This document shows positions 37,795-50,520 of a stretch of 64,000 bases of DNA, one piece after another. Location of the stretch: NCBI RefSeq assembly GCF_019925205.1, contig NC_083562.1:12772001-12836000 (forward strand). Reading direction: 5' to 3'. Both the position numbers and the translations under genes were made by a program. Below the pieces are notes generated by a model, which was not told the DNA's origin, did no database searches, and worked only from the letters and a program-made list of their open reading frames with translations. Origin of the DNA: Metopolophium dirhodum. Lineage: Eukaryota; Arthropoda; Insecta; Hemiptera; Aphididae. The stretch's first letter is position 1. The number at the start of each line of letters is the position of its first letter.

Positions 37795-40700
37795 TAAAAT
37801 TGAAGGAGGGTGTTGGCACCCACAGACAAAAGCATTTTAGAAAACAAAAAAAAATTGAAATTAAAAACTTCAAACTAAAATGTCCAGAATCTTAAACAGA
37901 AAAAACTATTTAAAATATTTAGTTCATTAAAGAATGATTATTCATGGGGCAACAGATTGTCAATGTTTACAAAATTTGGCTAGAATTAAAATCATAAAAA
38001 AAAAAATTGATGGGAGGTGTTGGCGCCCGCAGACAAATTGATTTTAGAAAACAAAAAAGAAATTTGGAAAAAAATTTAGAAAAAACTATTCAAAATATTT
38101 AGTTGATTAAAGAATGATTATTCATGGGGCACCAAGTTATCAATTTTCAAGTCAATACAAAATGTTCAACTAGAGTTACAGTACTAAAAAAAAAAAATTG
38201 AAGGGAGGTGTTGGCGCCCGCAAGCAAATGCATTTTAGAATACAAAAAAAAATTGAAATTAAAAACTTCAAACTAAAATGTCCAGAATCTTAAACAGTAA
38301 AAACTATTCAAAATATTTAGTTCATTAAAGAATGATTATTCATGGGGCACCAGATTGTCAATGTTTAAAAAATTTGGCTGGACTTAAAATCATAAAAAAA
38401 AAAAATTGATGGGAGGTGTTGGCGCCCGCAGGCAAATTGATTTTAGAAAACAAAAAAGAAATTTGGAAAAAATTTTACAGTAGAAACACACATTACGAAG
38501 TTCAAACTAAATTGCCCAGAAACTTAAACAGTAAAAACTATTCAAAATATTTAGTTCATTAAAGAATGATTATTCATGGGGCACCAGATTGTCAATGTTT
38601 ACAAAATTTGGCTAGAATTAAAATCATAAAAAAAAAAAATTGATGGGAGGTGTTGGCACCCGCAGGCAAATGCATTTTAGAATACAAAAAAAAAAATTGG
38701 AAAAGAAATTTACAGTAGATACACACATAACGAAGTTCAAACTAAAATGTCCCAAAACTTAAACAGAAAAAACTATTTAAAATATTTTGTTCATTAAAGA
38801 ATGATTATTCATGGGGCACCAAGTTATCAATTTTCAAGTCAATACAAAATGTTCAACTAGAGTTACAGTACTAAAAAAAAAAAATTGAAGGGAGGTGTTG
38901 GCACCCGCAGGCAAATGCATTTTAGAATACGAAAAAAAAATTTGGAAAAGAAATTTACTGTAGATACACACATAACGAAGTTCAAACTAAAATGTCCCAA
39001 AACTTAAACAGAAAAAACTATTTAAAATATTTAGTTCATTAAAGAAGGATAGTATGGTACCAGGTTATCTATGTTTAAAATATTCGGCTAAAGTTAGTGG
39101 ATAGTGTTAATGCCCGCCGGCAAATGCATTTTAGAATACAAAAAAAAATTTATATAAATTATATTGTGGGAATACACATTACAAGCATAAAACTAAAATC
39201 TCCAAAATCTTAAACAGAAAAGATTATTCAAAATATTTAGTTTATTAAAGAATGATTATTCATGGGGCACCAAGTTATCAATTTTCAAGTCAATACAAAA
39301 TATTCAACTAGAGTTACAGTACTAAAAAAAAAAAAATTGAAGGGAGGTGTGGGCGCCCGCAGGCAAATTGATTTTAGAAAACAAAAAAGAAATTTGGAAA
39401 AAATTTTACAGTAGAAACACACATTTTTTTTATGATTTTAACTCTAGCCAAATATTTTAAACATTGACAATCTGGTGCCCCATGAATAATCATTCTTTAA
39501 TGAACTAAATATTTTGAATAGTTTTTACTGTTTAAGTTTCTGGGCAATTTAGTTTGAACTTCGTAATGTGTGTTTCTACTGTAAAATTTTTTCCAAATTT
39601 CTTTTTTGTTTTCTAAAATCAATTTGCCTGCGGGCGCCAACACCTCCCATCAATTTTTTTTTTTTATGATTTTAAGTCCAGCCAAATTTTTTAAACATTG
39701 ACAATCTGGTGCCCCATGAATAATCATTCTTTAATGAACTAAATATTTTGAATAGTTTTTACTGTTTAAGTTTCTGGGCAATTTAGTTTGAACTTCGTAA
39801 TGTGTGTTTCTACTGTAAATTTTTTTCCAAATTTCTTTTTTGTTTTCTATAATCAATTTGCAGGCGGGCGCCCACACCTCCCTTCAATTATTTTTTTTTA
39901 GTACTGTAACTCTAGTTGAATATTTTGTATTGACTTGAAAATTGATAACTTGGTGCCCCATGAATAATCATTCTTTAGTAAACTAAATATTTTGAATAAT
40001 CTTTTCTGTTTAAGATTTTGGAGATTTTAGTTTTATGCTTGTAATGTGTATTCCCACAATATAATTTATATAAATTTTTTTTTGTATGATTTTAAAGAAT
40101 GATTAAAGAATGATTATTCATGGGGCACCAGATTGTCAATGTTTAAAAAATTTGGCTAGATTTAAAATCATAAAAAAAAAAATTGAAGGGAGGTGTGGGT
40201 GCCCGCAGGCAAATTGATTTTAGGAAACAAAAAAGAAATTTGGAAAAAAATTTAGAAAAAACTATTCAAAATATTTAGTTCATTAAAGAATGATTATTCA
40301 TGGGGCACCAATTTATCAATTTTCAAGTCAATACAAAATATTCAACTAGAGTTACAGTACTAAAAGAAAAAATTGAAGGGAGGTGTTGGCGCCCGCAGGC
40401 AAATAGATTTTAGAAAACAAAAAAAAAATTTGGAAAAAACGTTACTGTAGGAATATACATTACAAAGTACAAACTAAAATGCCCAGAATCTTAAAAAGAA
40501 AAAAAATTAGTTCATTAAAGATGGATTATTCGTATGGCATCAGGTTATTAATATTTAAAAAATTCGGCTTATGTTAAAATCATAAAAAAAAATTGAAAGA
40601 AGGTGTTGGTGCCCGCAGGCAAAAGCATTTCAGAAAACAAAAAAAAATTTAAAAAAAAATATTATTGTAGGAATACACATTACAAAGTCCAACCTAAAAC

Positions 40701-41705
40701 ATTTAGAATCTTAAACAGAAAAAACTATTCAAAATATTGAGTTCATTATAGAAGGATTTTTCATAGAGCACCAAGTTATCAAGTTTAAAAAGTAAATACG
40801 AAAAATTCAACTAGAGTTACATTATAAAAAAAAAATTTTGAAAGAGGGTGTTGGCGCCTGCAGGCAAATGCATTTTAGAAAACCAAAAAAAAATGTGGAA
40901 ACTAAGTACAAAGTACAAACTAAAATGCCCAGAATCTTAAAAAGAAAAAAAATTAGATCACTAAAGATGGATTATTCGTATGGCACCAGGTTATCAATAT
41001 TTAAAAAACTCGGCAAATGTTAAAATCATAAAAAAAATTTGAAGGTTGGTGTTGGCGCATACAGGCAAATGCAATTTCAGTAACCAAAAAAAAAAATTGT
41101 AGAAGAAATTAAATCGTAGGAATTCACATTACAAAGTACAAACTAAAATACCCAGAATCTTAAACAGAAAAAACTAATAGAAATATTTAGTTCAATCTAG
41201 ATGGTTTATTCATAGGGCACCAAGTTATCATTGTTCAAGTCTATACAAAAAATTCAACTAGTCACATAACAAAAGAAAAAATTGAATGAGGGTGTTGGCG
41301 CCCGCAGGCAAAAGCATTTAAGAAAACAAAAAAAAATTTAAATTAAAAACTTCAAACTAAAATGTCCAGAATCTTAAACAGAAAATAACTATTCAAAATA
41401 TTTAGTTCATTAATGATGGATTATTCAAAGTGCACCAGGTTATCAATGTTTAAAAAGTATATACAAAAATTTCAATTAGTCACATGACTAAAAAAAAATT
41501 GAAGGAGGGTGTGGGCGCCTGCAGGCAAATGCATTTTAGAAAACAAAAAAAAAATTGAAATTAATTATATTGTGTGAATACACATTACAAACTTCAAACT
41601 AAAATGTCCGGTATCTTAAACAGAAAAAACTATTCAAAATATTTAGTTCATTAAACAAGGATTTTTCATGGGGCACCAGATTGTCAATGTTTACAAAATT
41701 TGGGG
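37795..41705 (+). repeat. Tandem array A2
   Basis: Same repeat family as A1, beginning ATTGAAGGAGGGTGTTGGCA directly after the boundary motif. It is mostly in the plus orientation with one internal inversion (39425-40085). Several adjacent units are nearly identical, for example around 38375-38560, indicating recent homogenisation. Confidence 0.9.
39425..40085 (-). repeat. Inverted block inside array A2
   Basis: All landmarks are reversed here (e.g. GGTGCCCCATGAATAATCAT, GCGGGCGCCAACACCTCCC). The stretch 39790-40080 is the reverse complement of 39135-39420, forming arms of ~290 bp around a ~370-bp spacer; the spacer itself is a reversed copy of sequence like 38375-38600. The left junction falls after AGAAACACACATT in an A/T-run context. 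Confidence 0.8.
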
Positions 41706-44329
41706 AACGTGAGAGAACCTAGCCAGCCTTTTTTCAAATTATATAGTATGTACACAGGTACTCAGTGTACTCCCAGGTATAGCCGGTTATTGTCGAAAAA
41801 TATTTATACAAAAACATCTACTAGAGTTCAATGAATCGAAAAAAAAAAATGGTTTGAGAAACCTGGGTGAAATAACACTAACCAAAAGAATACAATGGAA
41901 GCTAAATACTGCAATACATGTCAACTACAATCCAAAAACTAGGTATTGCTTACATTATAATAATACGAACAATTATTATGATCAGAGGTGTATCACCGTA
42001 ATATATGTATAAGAAAATGTATAAAAATGAATGTAATTTATAAAGGATGCAAAGAAATTAAATGAGAAAAAGGTCCTGTACGGACTCTACTATGTGATTG
42101 TTATTTATGAAGGACATAAAATAATGTTTAATTTAAAATAATATTGTGTTTGGCTGGGTACAGTCAAACACAATATTAAATTACGAACTATAAAATCTAA
42201 ATGCAAATAAAAACATAGTCAAATATCTATCTACATTTTATAATTTGTTGTGGTAAAAAAATCATTAATTAATGTTGGCTGTATTTAAGTTTTTAATAAC
42301 TATACTGGTACAACTCTAGCTGACAGTCTTTAAGACCGAGTTAAAAACTATGATAATTAGTTAACGTCGAATTTCCTGTCCTATCCTCACCTTTCCTCAC
42401 CTAACCAAATTAATAATATTTAAATATTTTCTTTCAATGTTATGTTTACAATATCGAATACCTTGATAGTTAGTAGGAAAAGATCATCGCAAAGCTCACG
42501 ACCAGTGATGATAGTCGTCTATCATCACCGTAGCTTCAACTAACCATAGGTTTACCTAGTATGACCTTCGTATGACTTATTAGGAAACATAGAATAAAAA
42601 GATCCCGAGTTGCAGGTTGCTGAACTTAAGTGTTTGATTATCAAGTTGATTCTTTGATTGTTGACACCTTAATCCATGCTGAGGGGAAGGCAAATTGAGG
42701 CTCCTTTATATTGATAGTCGATACTCGATATAGGTATACTTTATTTGGCCTCAATTGTTCCCCTCGAAGACCGCTGATATGACCATTATGATAGGACATC
42801 CATATCTTTATTATCTATGGTGGAGCCATATCCTGCTCACTCGTGTAAACAATTTGAAACACATAAAAGAGATCAACGAGTATCTATTAATGATTTATCA
42901 GCATTCAGCATCTATCCTCTCACAACACACACTTGGAGACAACACATGCACATGAAAGGTTTTTTTTAAAACAACATTTTTAATGATTTTTTTTAGCTTC
43001 ATGTTTTTTTTAAAAAATTCCAGGATAATGTCGAGCATGGGAGAGCAACTTTATAACTTATTCAATTAATTTTATTTTGGACTTATTGAAACATGCTATG
43101 GAGGATGGCCCTTTTGGTCGTCCAGTCTCCACAAATATTTCAATTCATTATATGAAATCCCAGCCCTGTCCCCCATACTCTGATATTAAAAGCCCAGCCC
43201 ACCTTCATATTCTCTATGCAAAAAGTAAATTTAAGACAAATTTGTAAATCTATGCACGGTCTCTCTATTGTATTAATATTTGTGATTTCATTAATTTTCA
43301 GTATTTTGTATAATTAGATTGGGAGAACTTAAGTCAATATCATTTACACAAGACTGCCACTAACACAATCATACTTTGATAAAAGTATATGATATAAGTA
43401 CCTTCTATATTTGAATTAATCGTTTTTTTATGAGTATAGTACATTTCGTAATATTTTTTTATAATATTTACTGTTAGTGAAATATTAAGTTTGTATTTCT
43501 AATATAATATATGTTATGATATTTATGGACGACACTTGCACCATGGCCCCTCGATATAGTAATGTGGCGACCCGGCACGTCTCTTTTAGATAAATGATTA
43601 AATACTTAATCAAGTCTTCCAATTTACTAAACATTTATGTTTTGTAGATAATTTGAAGAAAAATTTAAAATTGAAGAGAGACTGTGTGAATTAACAAAAT
43701 TTGTGGTATGAAATGTTTATTTGAACACCTGTTATAATGTATTATATTGAACTTAAGTTAATTTTTTATATTGTACTATAGTAAACATTTGAACATTTAT
43801 TACAATATACGTATATTATACATAGATTTCAAGTATGATTTTTTTTAGTTTTTTTTTGATAGTTACCTACCTACTACAATACAAGACACTTTATTTTTAT
43901 ATTTTGAAGCAATATATGTTTTGGATTATTTAGATCTGTATAAATTAAATTTCAGGCCCGTAGTTTAGTATATTTAAAGTTTGTATGCTCAGAGTCGTGG
44001 AACCAAATTTGTTCAGACTCTACTAGAATGTTGTAGTTAAATTAAACTTAATACATTTTCCTAATATTTTAACAGAAATTATAGAGCTAAAAATATAGAA
44101 ATAACTATATTATGTTAGGGTCCATAGTTCATAGTTTTGTTTAATTTCTAATAATAATGCTTTTTAACATACTTTTTCATAAATTAATATTTATTACAGT
44201 TGGCTTTTATGATTTGTTTGAACTATTAGTACGTATTTTTTTTGGGAGATCCCTATTATTACAACATTGTTACCAATATGCGTCTCACTGTACCCCGGTT
44301 CCCACTACAGATAAATCATAACTTATTAC

Positions 44330-44660
44330 CAGGGCTGTGAATTAAATGCATTTACATGCTTTTTTGCTACACCGGATTCGGCCAAAATCTTATTTTACAT
44401 AATATTTTTTTTTGGGTTAGTTCATATTAATTGCATGATTTCATGATTTCTCCGGTTCATCCGTTTAGAAAAATAAATAGGTCTCTACCTACCAAGTGTG
44501 TAAATAAAGAATTTTTTTTTGTAAACCAATTTGAATTATTATTTATTAATTTAAAAAAATTTTAATAAAAACGTTTTCATTCAGTATTTTTTTGAATTTT
44601 AAGTGCATACATGCAGACAAATATTTAAGACTTTTTCATTGCATTAAATTCACAGCCCTG
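44330..44660. mobile_element. hAT-like non-autonomous element, 331 bp
   Basis: The ends are CAGGGCTGTGAATTAAATGC and its inverted partner TGCATTAAATTCACAGCCCT(G), with one mismatch in 21. CAGGG-type termini are characteristic of hAT elements. No clear 8-bp target-site duplication was found. The equivalent place in U1 (about 26790-27080) keeps interior sequence but lacks both ends, so U1 carries a deletion derivative. Confidence 0.6.
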
Positions 44661-44690
44661 CTAATCAACTTTACTTCCAATCATGATAGT

Positions 44691-45050
44691 TAAGAGGACG
44701 TTATACCCGCATGTGTTGTCTCCGTCTTACAAGTGCGTAACATAGCAAATTTTACGCTCAGCCAAACATGTTTAGCTCGTTAATTTAAAAATTAGAGTGA
44801 ATTGACCTCTTATAAAATCTAAAGGTAAGATTTTTATTTAGGCTACCTCATGGGTTTTTAGTATATTTTAATTTTAAAGCGAGTTATGAGTACTTATTTT
44901 AAAATGTATAAAAAATTAACAATTTTAAAATACTCATAACTCGCGTTAAAATTAAAATATAATAAAAAGCCCATGAGGTTGCCTAGATAATAATCTTACC
45001 TTTAGATGTCAAATTATCAACAATCAACTGCTTCTTCAACTTGATAACAC
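44691..45050. mobile_element. Hairpin-forming insertion, present only in U2
   Basis: It begins TTAAGAGGACGTTATACCCG and contains two arms, about 44822-44893 and 44930-45000, that are near-perfect reverse complements around ACCTCATGGG, TTTTAATTTTAA and CGAGTTATGAGTA. It ends at the TTAAGAGGATG start of the next MITE. U1 has no equivalent. The TTAAGAGG start is shared with that MITE, suggesting a related TTAA-targeting group. Confidence 0.6.
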
Positions 45051-45190
45051 TTAAGAGGATGTCAGATTTTTAGCGCACCATTTATTTCTCTCTCTGACCC
45101 ACGCACAATCATTTTAGTGTTTTCTTAATCGTACATTTGGTATGCTACGCGTGGATCAAAGATGGAAAACAAATAGTGCGCTGACATCAC
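45051..45190. mobile_element. Short MITE (in U2), partner of 27085-27226
   Basis: It starts TTAAGAGGATGTCAG and ends AGTGCGCTGACATC, with the same internal deletion as the U1 copy. This shows the insertion predates the duplication of the unit. Confidence 0.6.
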
Positions 45191-46264
45191 AACCAGCAAC
45201 AGATCTTTTTATTCTATCCTATAAGTCAAGGCCGTAAACCTATATCAACTGATAACGGTAGTTTCAGCCAAAGAGTCAAGTGGCCTTTGCAATTCCAAAT
45301 CTTTTCCTACGTATTCGGCATTGTTAACATAACTATTCTACCTTTACACTTTTTCTTCCCCCGTCTCTCACAGCTATATACAGGTTCAGCCACTCTCATT
45401 CCACACCTCCATATGATCGGTATTCTGTCTATCCATCTCTTCTTCAGTCTTACCTACCCTAACCTTACAATTCTTTTTCATCTTTCCGTTTCATACACCA
45501 AGCATTCTGAAATCCTGTTGACCCATTTCCTTATATGCCCCATATCACACACTTCCTAATTCATATTCACTCAGTCTCTAGTTACCTACAAGTCATCGTA
45601 CTTGATTATCGGTGAAAATATTTAAATATAATTGAGCTAATTCCCTACTCGAAAGAATTAGTTAATAAAATATCATACCTGACCAATTTTCTAATTTTGA
45701 ACACGACTTTATTGATAGCCGGAATAGTGTTATACCAGTATAATTACAATACAAATAATTGAAAAGTTTCGGGCAATACATCCCCTGATCAATTAACAAT
45801 AATAAAAAGAAACCTACTGAAAAATAAGAAAATACATACCCCGTGACGAAATCAAAATCTCCTACGAAACTTAGTCTTCGAAACACTGAAACGCTCACAC
45901 ATTTCAGTCTGCTTATGATATATTATTCCCAATTGGAAAATGTTCACTGACGAATACCATTTCTGAAATAACACGCATCTTGCAGTAAAATGTTCTACAA
46001 TATTCTAATAACCTATGCGTTACAGTCTACAGAAATTATATAAACCTACCAATAAATACCTAATATTAATTTTTATTATACAGAGTTTGTATTTTTAAAT
46101 GTTGTATTCAAGGATTTATTAGTTTTATTTGTATACCTAACAAAAATTATATTTATTCACAAGTCAGTTATCAACTAGAACTCGACTACGTTTAAGACAG
46201 CGTTTGGATCGTTCGAACTGGCGCGGCTTATAATTTATTATTATTATACATCCTTTGGTAGGTA

Positions 46265-47060
46265 GTTAGTAGTAAACGTATGTGGTTCTACGTTACCGAG
46301 TTAACAGATTTTTCGTGACAACAAATATTTAATTCAAGTCTAAAAAGTAAATTTAAGCCCCAAAATAATATGAAAACAAACTTACGCATAAACATCGACT
46401 CTTCCAGTGAAACCTAGCTGTACTGCAGCACACCCTGTCGTCGAAGAAACAGCTATCTTCATCCGTCTACATCTCGCTCCATCTCCATCTCTCTCTACAT
46501 ATCGCTCATTGACACTTATCTAGTATAGAATACTAGTATCTTTATGATCTGTAATATATTCTGGTTTTCTATTTCAGAGGGGGTTGTGCGATGACAAATA
46601 TTGAAATAAGCTAAAAATACATATTTTTTTGGTTTTGAATATGAAAGCTGTGAGATGATCGATATGAATTTCGTGAGAAATCTAGAGGTACTAGAAAACT
46701 GAGACGAGTGTGTCGAATGAAATAAATTAAAAAATTGACTAACACAACAATCGGTTAAAAATTAATTAAAAAATAATGAGATAAACCTTATTAGATCATT
46801 TAAATTTTCCAGAACAAGCCCCCAGTTGTTGGTCGCATGCCAATTTTAACCATATACTAGACCACAAGTTTATAGACATTCTATAATGTATTCTTCTGCC
46901 GGTGACACTGTTGGGGAAAATATATTTTTTTAGTAATTAAACTACGATACGAATTATAAATTACGTAGGTACTTGTCCAATACTCGACTACCAGAATTTA
47001 AATTAAAGAATGTGATATACCTAGGTAACCTATCGATCGATTCTAAAACAGAAACTTAAC
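46265..47060 (-). repeat. First-exon-like module, copy M5
   Basis: Counterpart of M2 in U2. The GTAAGT donor is at 46380-46385. The shared frame is open through ...DEDSCFFDDRVCCSTARFHW and KSRCLC, but the start position reads ATG followed immediately by TAG, so it cannot be translated from that ATG. M2 has a TGA where M5 has TGG. Confidence 0.6.
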
Positions 47061-47449
47061 CTAGGCACAAATAATATCACAATATCAAATAGTGAAATGT
47101 GAAAATTTGAAGAAAATTTCCCTTAGGTATATCCCGTAAACCCCCCTCACCCCCCCCCCCCACACAAAAAAAATAAACGTACGTTTGAGATGTTCTCTAG
47201 GTATGATCTGCTATGTACTTACAAATCATATTAAATAACATTAATCATTATGTATTTTCTTATTTTATTAGGTAGGTATAAAAACCTACCTTCCTACTTA
47301 TAAAAGCATTGCCTAATCATTGATTTCAAATTTTAAAAATTATTCTACTATAACAATAAATTAACAGTTGTAGGCAAAGTATTATAATTTAAGGTATTTT
47401 TCATAATTTTTGCACACCTATAAAAACTGGATTTTAAAAATTACTCTAC

Positions 47450-47810
47450 GTCTAGCGGTTATATAAAGTTGTCTGACAATAAATATTTACATTAGGTCTA
47501 CCGCTTCAACAGAGTAGAAGGACAAGACTTACGTAATTATTTATTCTTCCGACGAAACGCGTTCCCTTCGAGTGTATAATATTGTCTAGTGTCATAGCTG
47601 TGCATCTCCGCCAAGGAAAATGCAGCGCGCGTCTTCATATCTCCGATCCAAAAGTTCAGTCTGGAAGTATTGAGATTAATGACATTTATAAAAACAGGCA
47701 CCTAGTTTAATAACCAGAATGGAACGAAATATGTGAGTAAGTATTGGAATCGCTGTTCGTCTCAGACGATTGTCATTTACCATAGATTATTTATAATTAT
47801 AACCTCACCG
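47450..47810 (-). repeat. First-exon-like module, copy M6 (strongly diverged)
   Basis: It keeps the upstream block GTCTGACAATAAATATTTAC, the GTAAGT donor (47527-47532), the CTTCCGACGAAACGCG block matching CTTCCGGTGAAACC, and the distal CCATAGATTATTTATAATTA. U1 lacks this copy because of the ACCG-bounded deletion at 29636. Confidence 0.5.
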
Positions 47811-49249
47811 TCCTAATCATAGAATATATAAATAATATTATATATGGTCCTAACCGATGGATGATGGATATTTTTACATTATCTTCAAAAAAACATTTAT
47901 TTGTTTTTACTAGATGCAAATGCGGTAAATTGAATTCAAATTTATAATATAGATAACGGTTTTTTTACTTGGTAACCATTCATTTATTACTTGGTTTATT
48001 AACAAATTCTAATTGATATAAAATAGTAATTGAATAAAAATAGTTTTATTGATCCCAATATTTAAAAATAATGTTTCGAATAAAATAATAAAAAAAATTT
48101 AAGAAATACCTATTAATTAATATGTATTACCTAAATAACAAAATAACTAAATAAATTCGTAGCTTAGTAAAATGTCCAGAAAAATTAAAAGTCCAATTTA
48201 AACGAACATAAAATAGAATTTATATAGGTGTATAAGTAGTGTATTCGTTATATTTTGAGTTTCATAATAGCACATCAGTCAATCAGATGCTATAATTAAA
48301 TTGATTAATATAATTATAAAATAAAAAATTTCGACAGTAATTCCATATTGGCAATGTTATTATTTGGGCAAAAATGACTTTAACCTACTATTGTAGGTGC
48401 TAATGTCTAATAGTAAAATAAATTACTTTAATCTCAATATTATTTATTAGTTAACGATGTCTTTGCTCAGAATCGTTTTTCGTTTGTTCATTTTGTATTT
48501 TAATAATTTATACATAGATATATTATTATTACTAATAATTATAGTAGGTGTGTTTGTTTTATTTCATTAATTAATTTAATACTATACCAATAAATTATAT
48601 ATAAATTAATATTATTTTGAAACATTGTGTTCGAAAAATAAAAATAAATGTGATTTTAATTAGAGTCTTGTAATGTACCTACCTGTATGTAAAAAATAAA
48701 TAAATATAATAATAACTGTTGAACTTTTAAGGACATAATAGGTAACACATTCGTGTATATAGTATTACACTATTTATATACCTATACGAGTATATGAGTA
48801 GGTATATTATTCATAAGTGCGCACTACACGTCAGGTTAAGCAGTTGACCATTCCGTGAATATTACTTTTATGTGTACATGGTTATACGGCCCTAATCCCT
48901 ATGCTATAGAATATAGATATTACGTGAACAATAGAAGTTAAGTATGTGACACTAAATTAATAGCTACCTATAACTTATAACGTTGTATTTGGAAAAAAAA
49001 ATACCAGTTATTAATTAAAATTGTATCTTATGACTACTATCAGTTATAAGTTATAACATATATTTCTATAAATTAAACCAAAACATATATATATATATAA
49101 TATATATATTGAGTACCCTATAAAGGTATGCACCTATTAATTATAATTATTCTACGAACAGGGACTGGAAAAATGACGACGACGTTTATATCTCACGTAT
49201 TTTATACATTTCTAGTTCGGAACTAAAATATAGCCTACAACACTTGGAT

Positions 49250-49560
49250 AGCACATTTTTCGTGACATTAAATATTTATTTTAAGTCTTAAAAGTAAATT
49301 TAAGCCCCAAAAGAATATAAAAACAAACTTGCTTGAATTATCGACTCTTTCGGCGGAATCCGTGACGTGTGTGAACTGCGACGCCGATGAGGAAACGCTC
49401 CAGAAACAGAACTTAGAATATCTTCTTTGCTTATTGAAATTTTAGAATTTTTAGTCGAATGTGTCTTCTGCAACGACTTTGAGATTTGCCATAAATAAAT
49501 AAATAAATGATAGATATTATACTAGGTACATCAATATGATGAATCCACGGATATAATATA
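49250..49560 (-). repeat. First-exon-like module, copy M7 (diverged)
   Basis: Counterpart of M3 in U2, also with a GCAAGT in the donor position (49327-49332). It lacks a short internal stretch of M3 (about 31965-32030). Confidence 0.6.
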
Positions 49561-50219
49561 ATGCAACTTTTTATATCAAAGAGTTCCGTGTTAAGGAACA
49601 ATACTTTGTTCATTGAAATTTGATATGACAATAAAACCAAAATAGTTTACAATTTTGAATTTGAATTATAATAATATGATATAGGTATTATTTAAATTAT
49701 TATTTTCGTTTATCAATTTAATTATTGATTAAGGTAGAGAATAGATATCAGAAGCACAAGAATATTTTTTTAAGAGCATATTGTATTTTATGAATTATTA
49801 AATAAAAATGTGATTACTGGATTTTAGAGTTAACATAAAGCCATCAACGTATACAGTAAATTCATCAAATACTATAATACCAACTAGATTTCTAAAACTC
49901 CAAGTCTATAATTCTAGATTCTGAGCGGATCGATGACTGTATTAATTTTACAATGATCTGTTCTTTATTTTTAATATTTTTAATTATTTTTTCTTGTGGT
50001 CTGTGTAAACGATAAGTATTCGTAATAAAGATTCAATTTTCATATATAATATTATTTTATAGGCACTCAGTATATGTAATCATATGTTTATTTTTAGTTT
50101 AGTTTAGTTGTAGGTATTTTTTTCTATTAACTATAAATTCATAATTGTATGAGCTATACATGTTACATATATTTTTCGAAAAAAATATTTAAAAAAACAA
50201 GAATAATTCCTATTTTACG

Positions 50220-50510
50220 CCTAATTTAAGTCTAAAAAGTAAATGTCAAATAGTAGGTAATAATATGAAAACAAACTTACTCGTAAACATCTACTCTTCC
50301 GGTGAAACATAGCTAGAGTGCCGCCATCGCCGAAGAAACAGCTATCTTCATCCATCTCCATCAAATAATCTCACTCCGATGAACTGAAACTTGAAAGTAT
50401 CGAAATACTTTATGAAAATAACCTGATCATAATGAAATTTGCGAGTTTGTATTAAAACTTACATTATAATATGTACGGTTTAACGAACTGTCCGTTTATA
50501 TTAGTGGCTT
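50220..50510 (-). repeat. First-exon-like module, copy M8 (intact short frame)
   Basis: The minus-strand frame 50281-50361 is 27 codons from ATG to the GTAAGT donor at 50275-50280 without a stop (begins MEMDEDSCFFGDGGTLAMFH, ends RKSRCLR). The upstream promoter-like block to about 50510 matches M1 closely. It is cut on the right by the start of array A3. Confidence 0.6.
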
Positions 50511-50520
50511 ATTATTTTTT

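Larger units (their letters stand above)
42430..45345. mobile_element. Foldback-type element (in U2), right arm mostly lost
   Basis: It corresponds to 25140-27645. The left arm (42430-42850) is present and contains the inner GAGGGGAA...CCCCTC palindrome that U1 keeps only in its right arm. The right arm survives as its outer part (about 45195-45345, ending ATTCGGCATTGTTAACATAA). The interior carries two further insertions. Confidence 0.6.
37745..50010 (+). repeat. Large duplicated non-coding unit, copy U2
   Basis: It is colinear with U1. Boundary motifs are inverted: left CATTGTAGAATCAATACATT...CGCTCAGAATCTA (37749-37798), right TAGATTCTGAGCGGATCGAT...TTTACAATGATC (49912-49965). Relative to U1 it lacks the ~390 bp before the array, retains ~630 bp deleted from U1 at 29.5-29.6 kb, and lacks most of the U1 sequence at 29.96-30.89 kb. 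It has an extra nested insertion at 44.69-45.05 kb and a more complete hAT-like element at 44.33-44.66 kb. No coding gene is seen. Confidence 0.8.

Noticed and set aside
45287..45559. 90-codon plus-strand frame
   Set aside because: It falls in the strand-biased pyrimidine-rich tract, and the counterpart in U1 (27.6-28.1 kb) has indels and stops.
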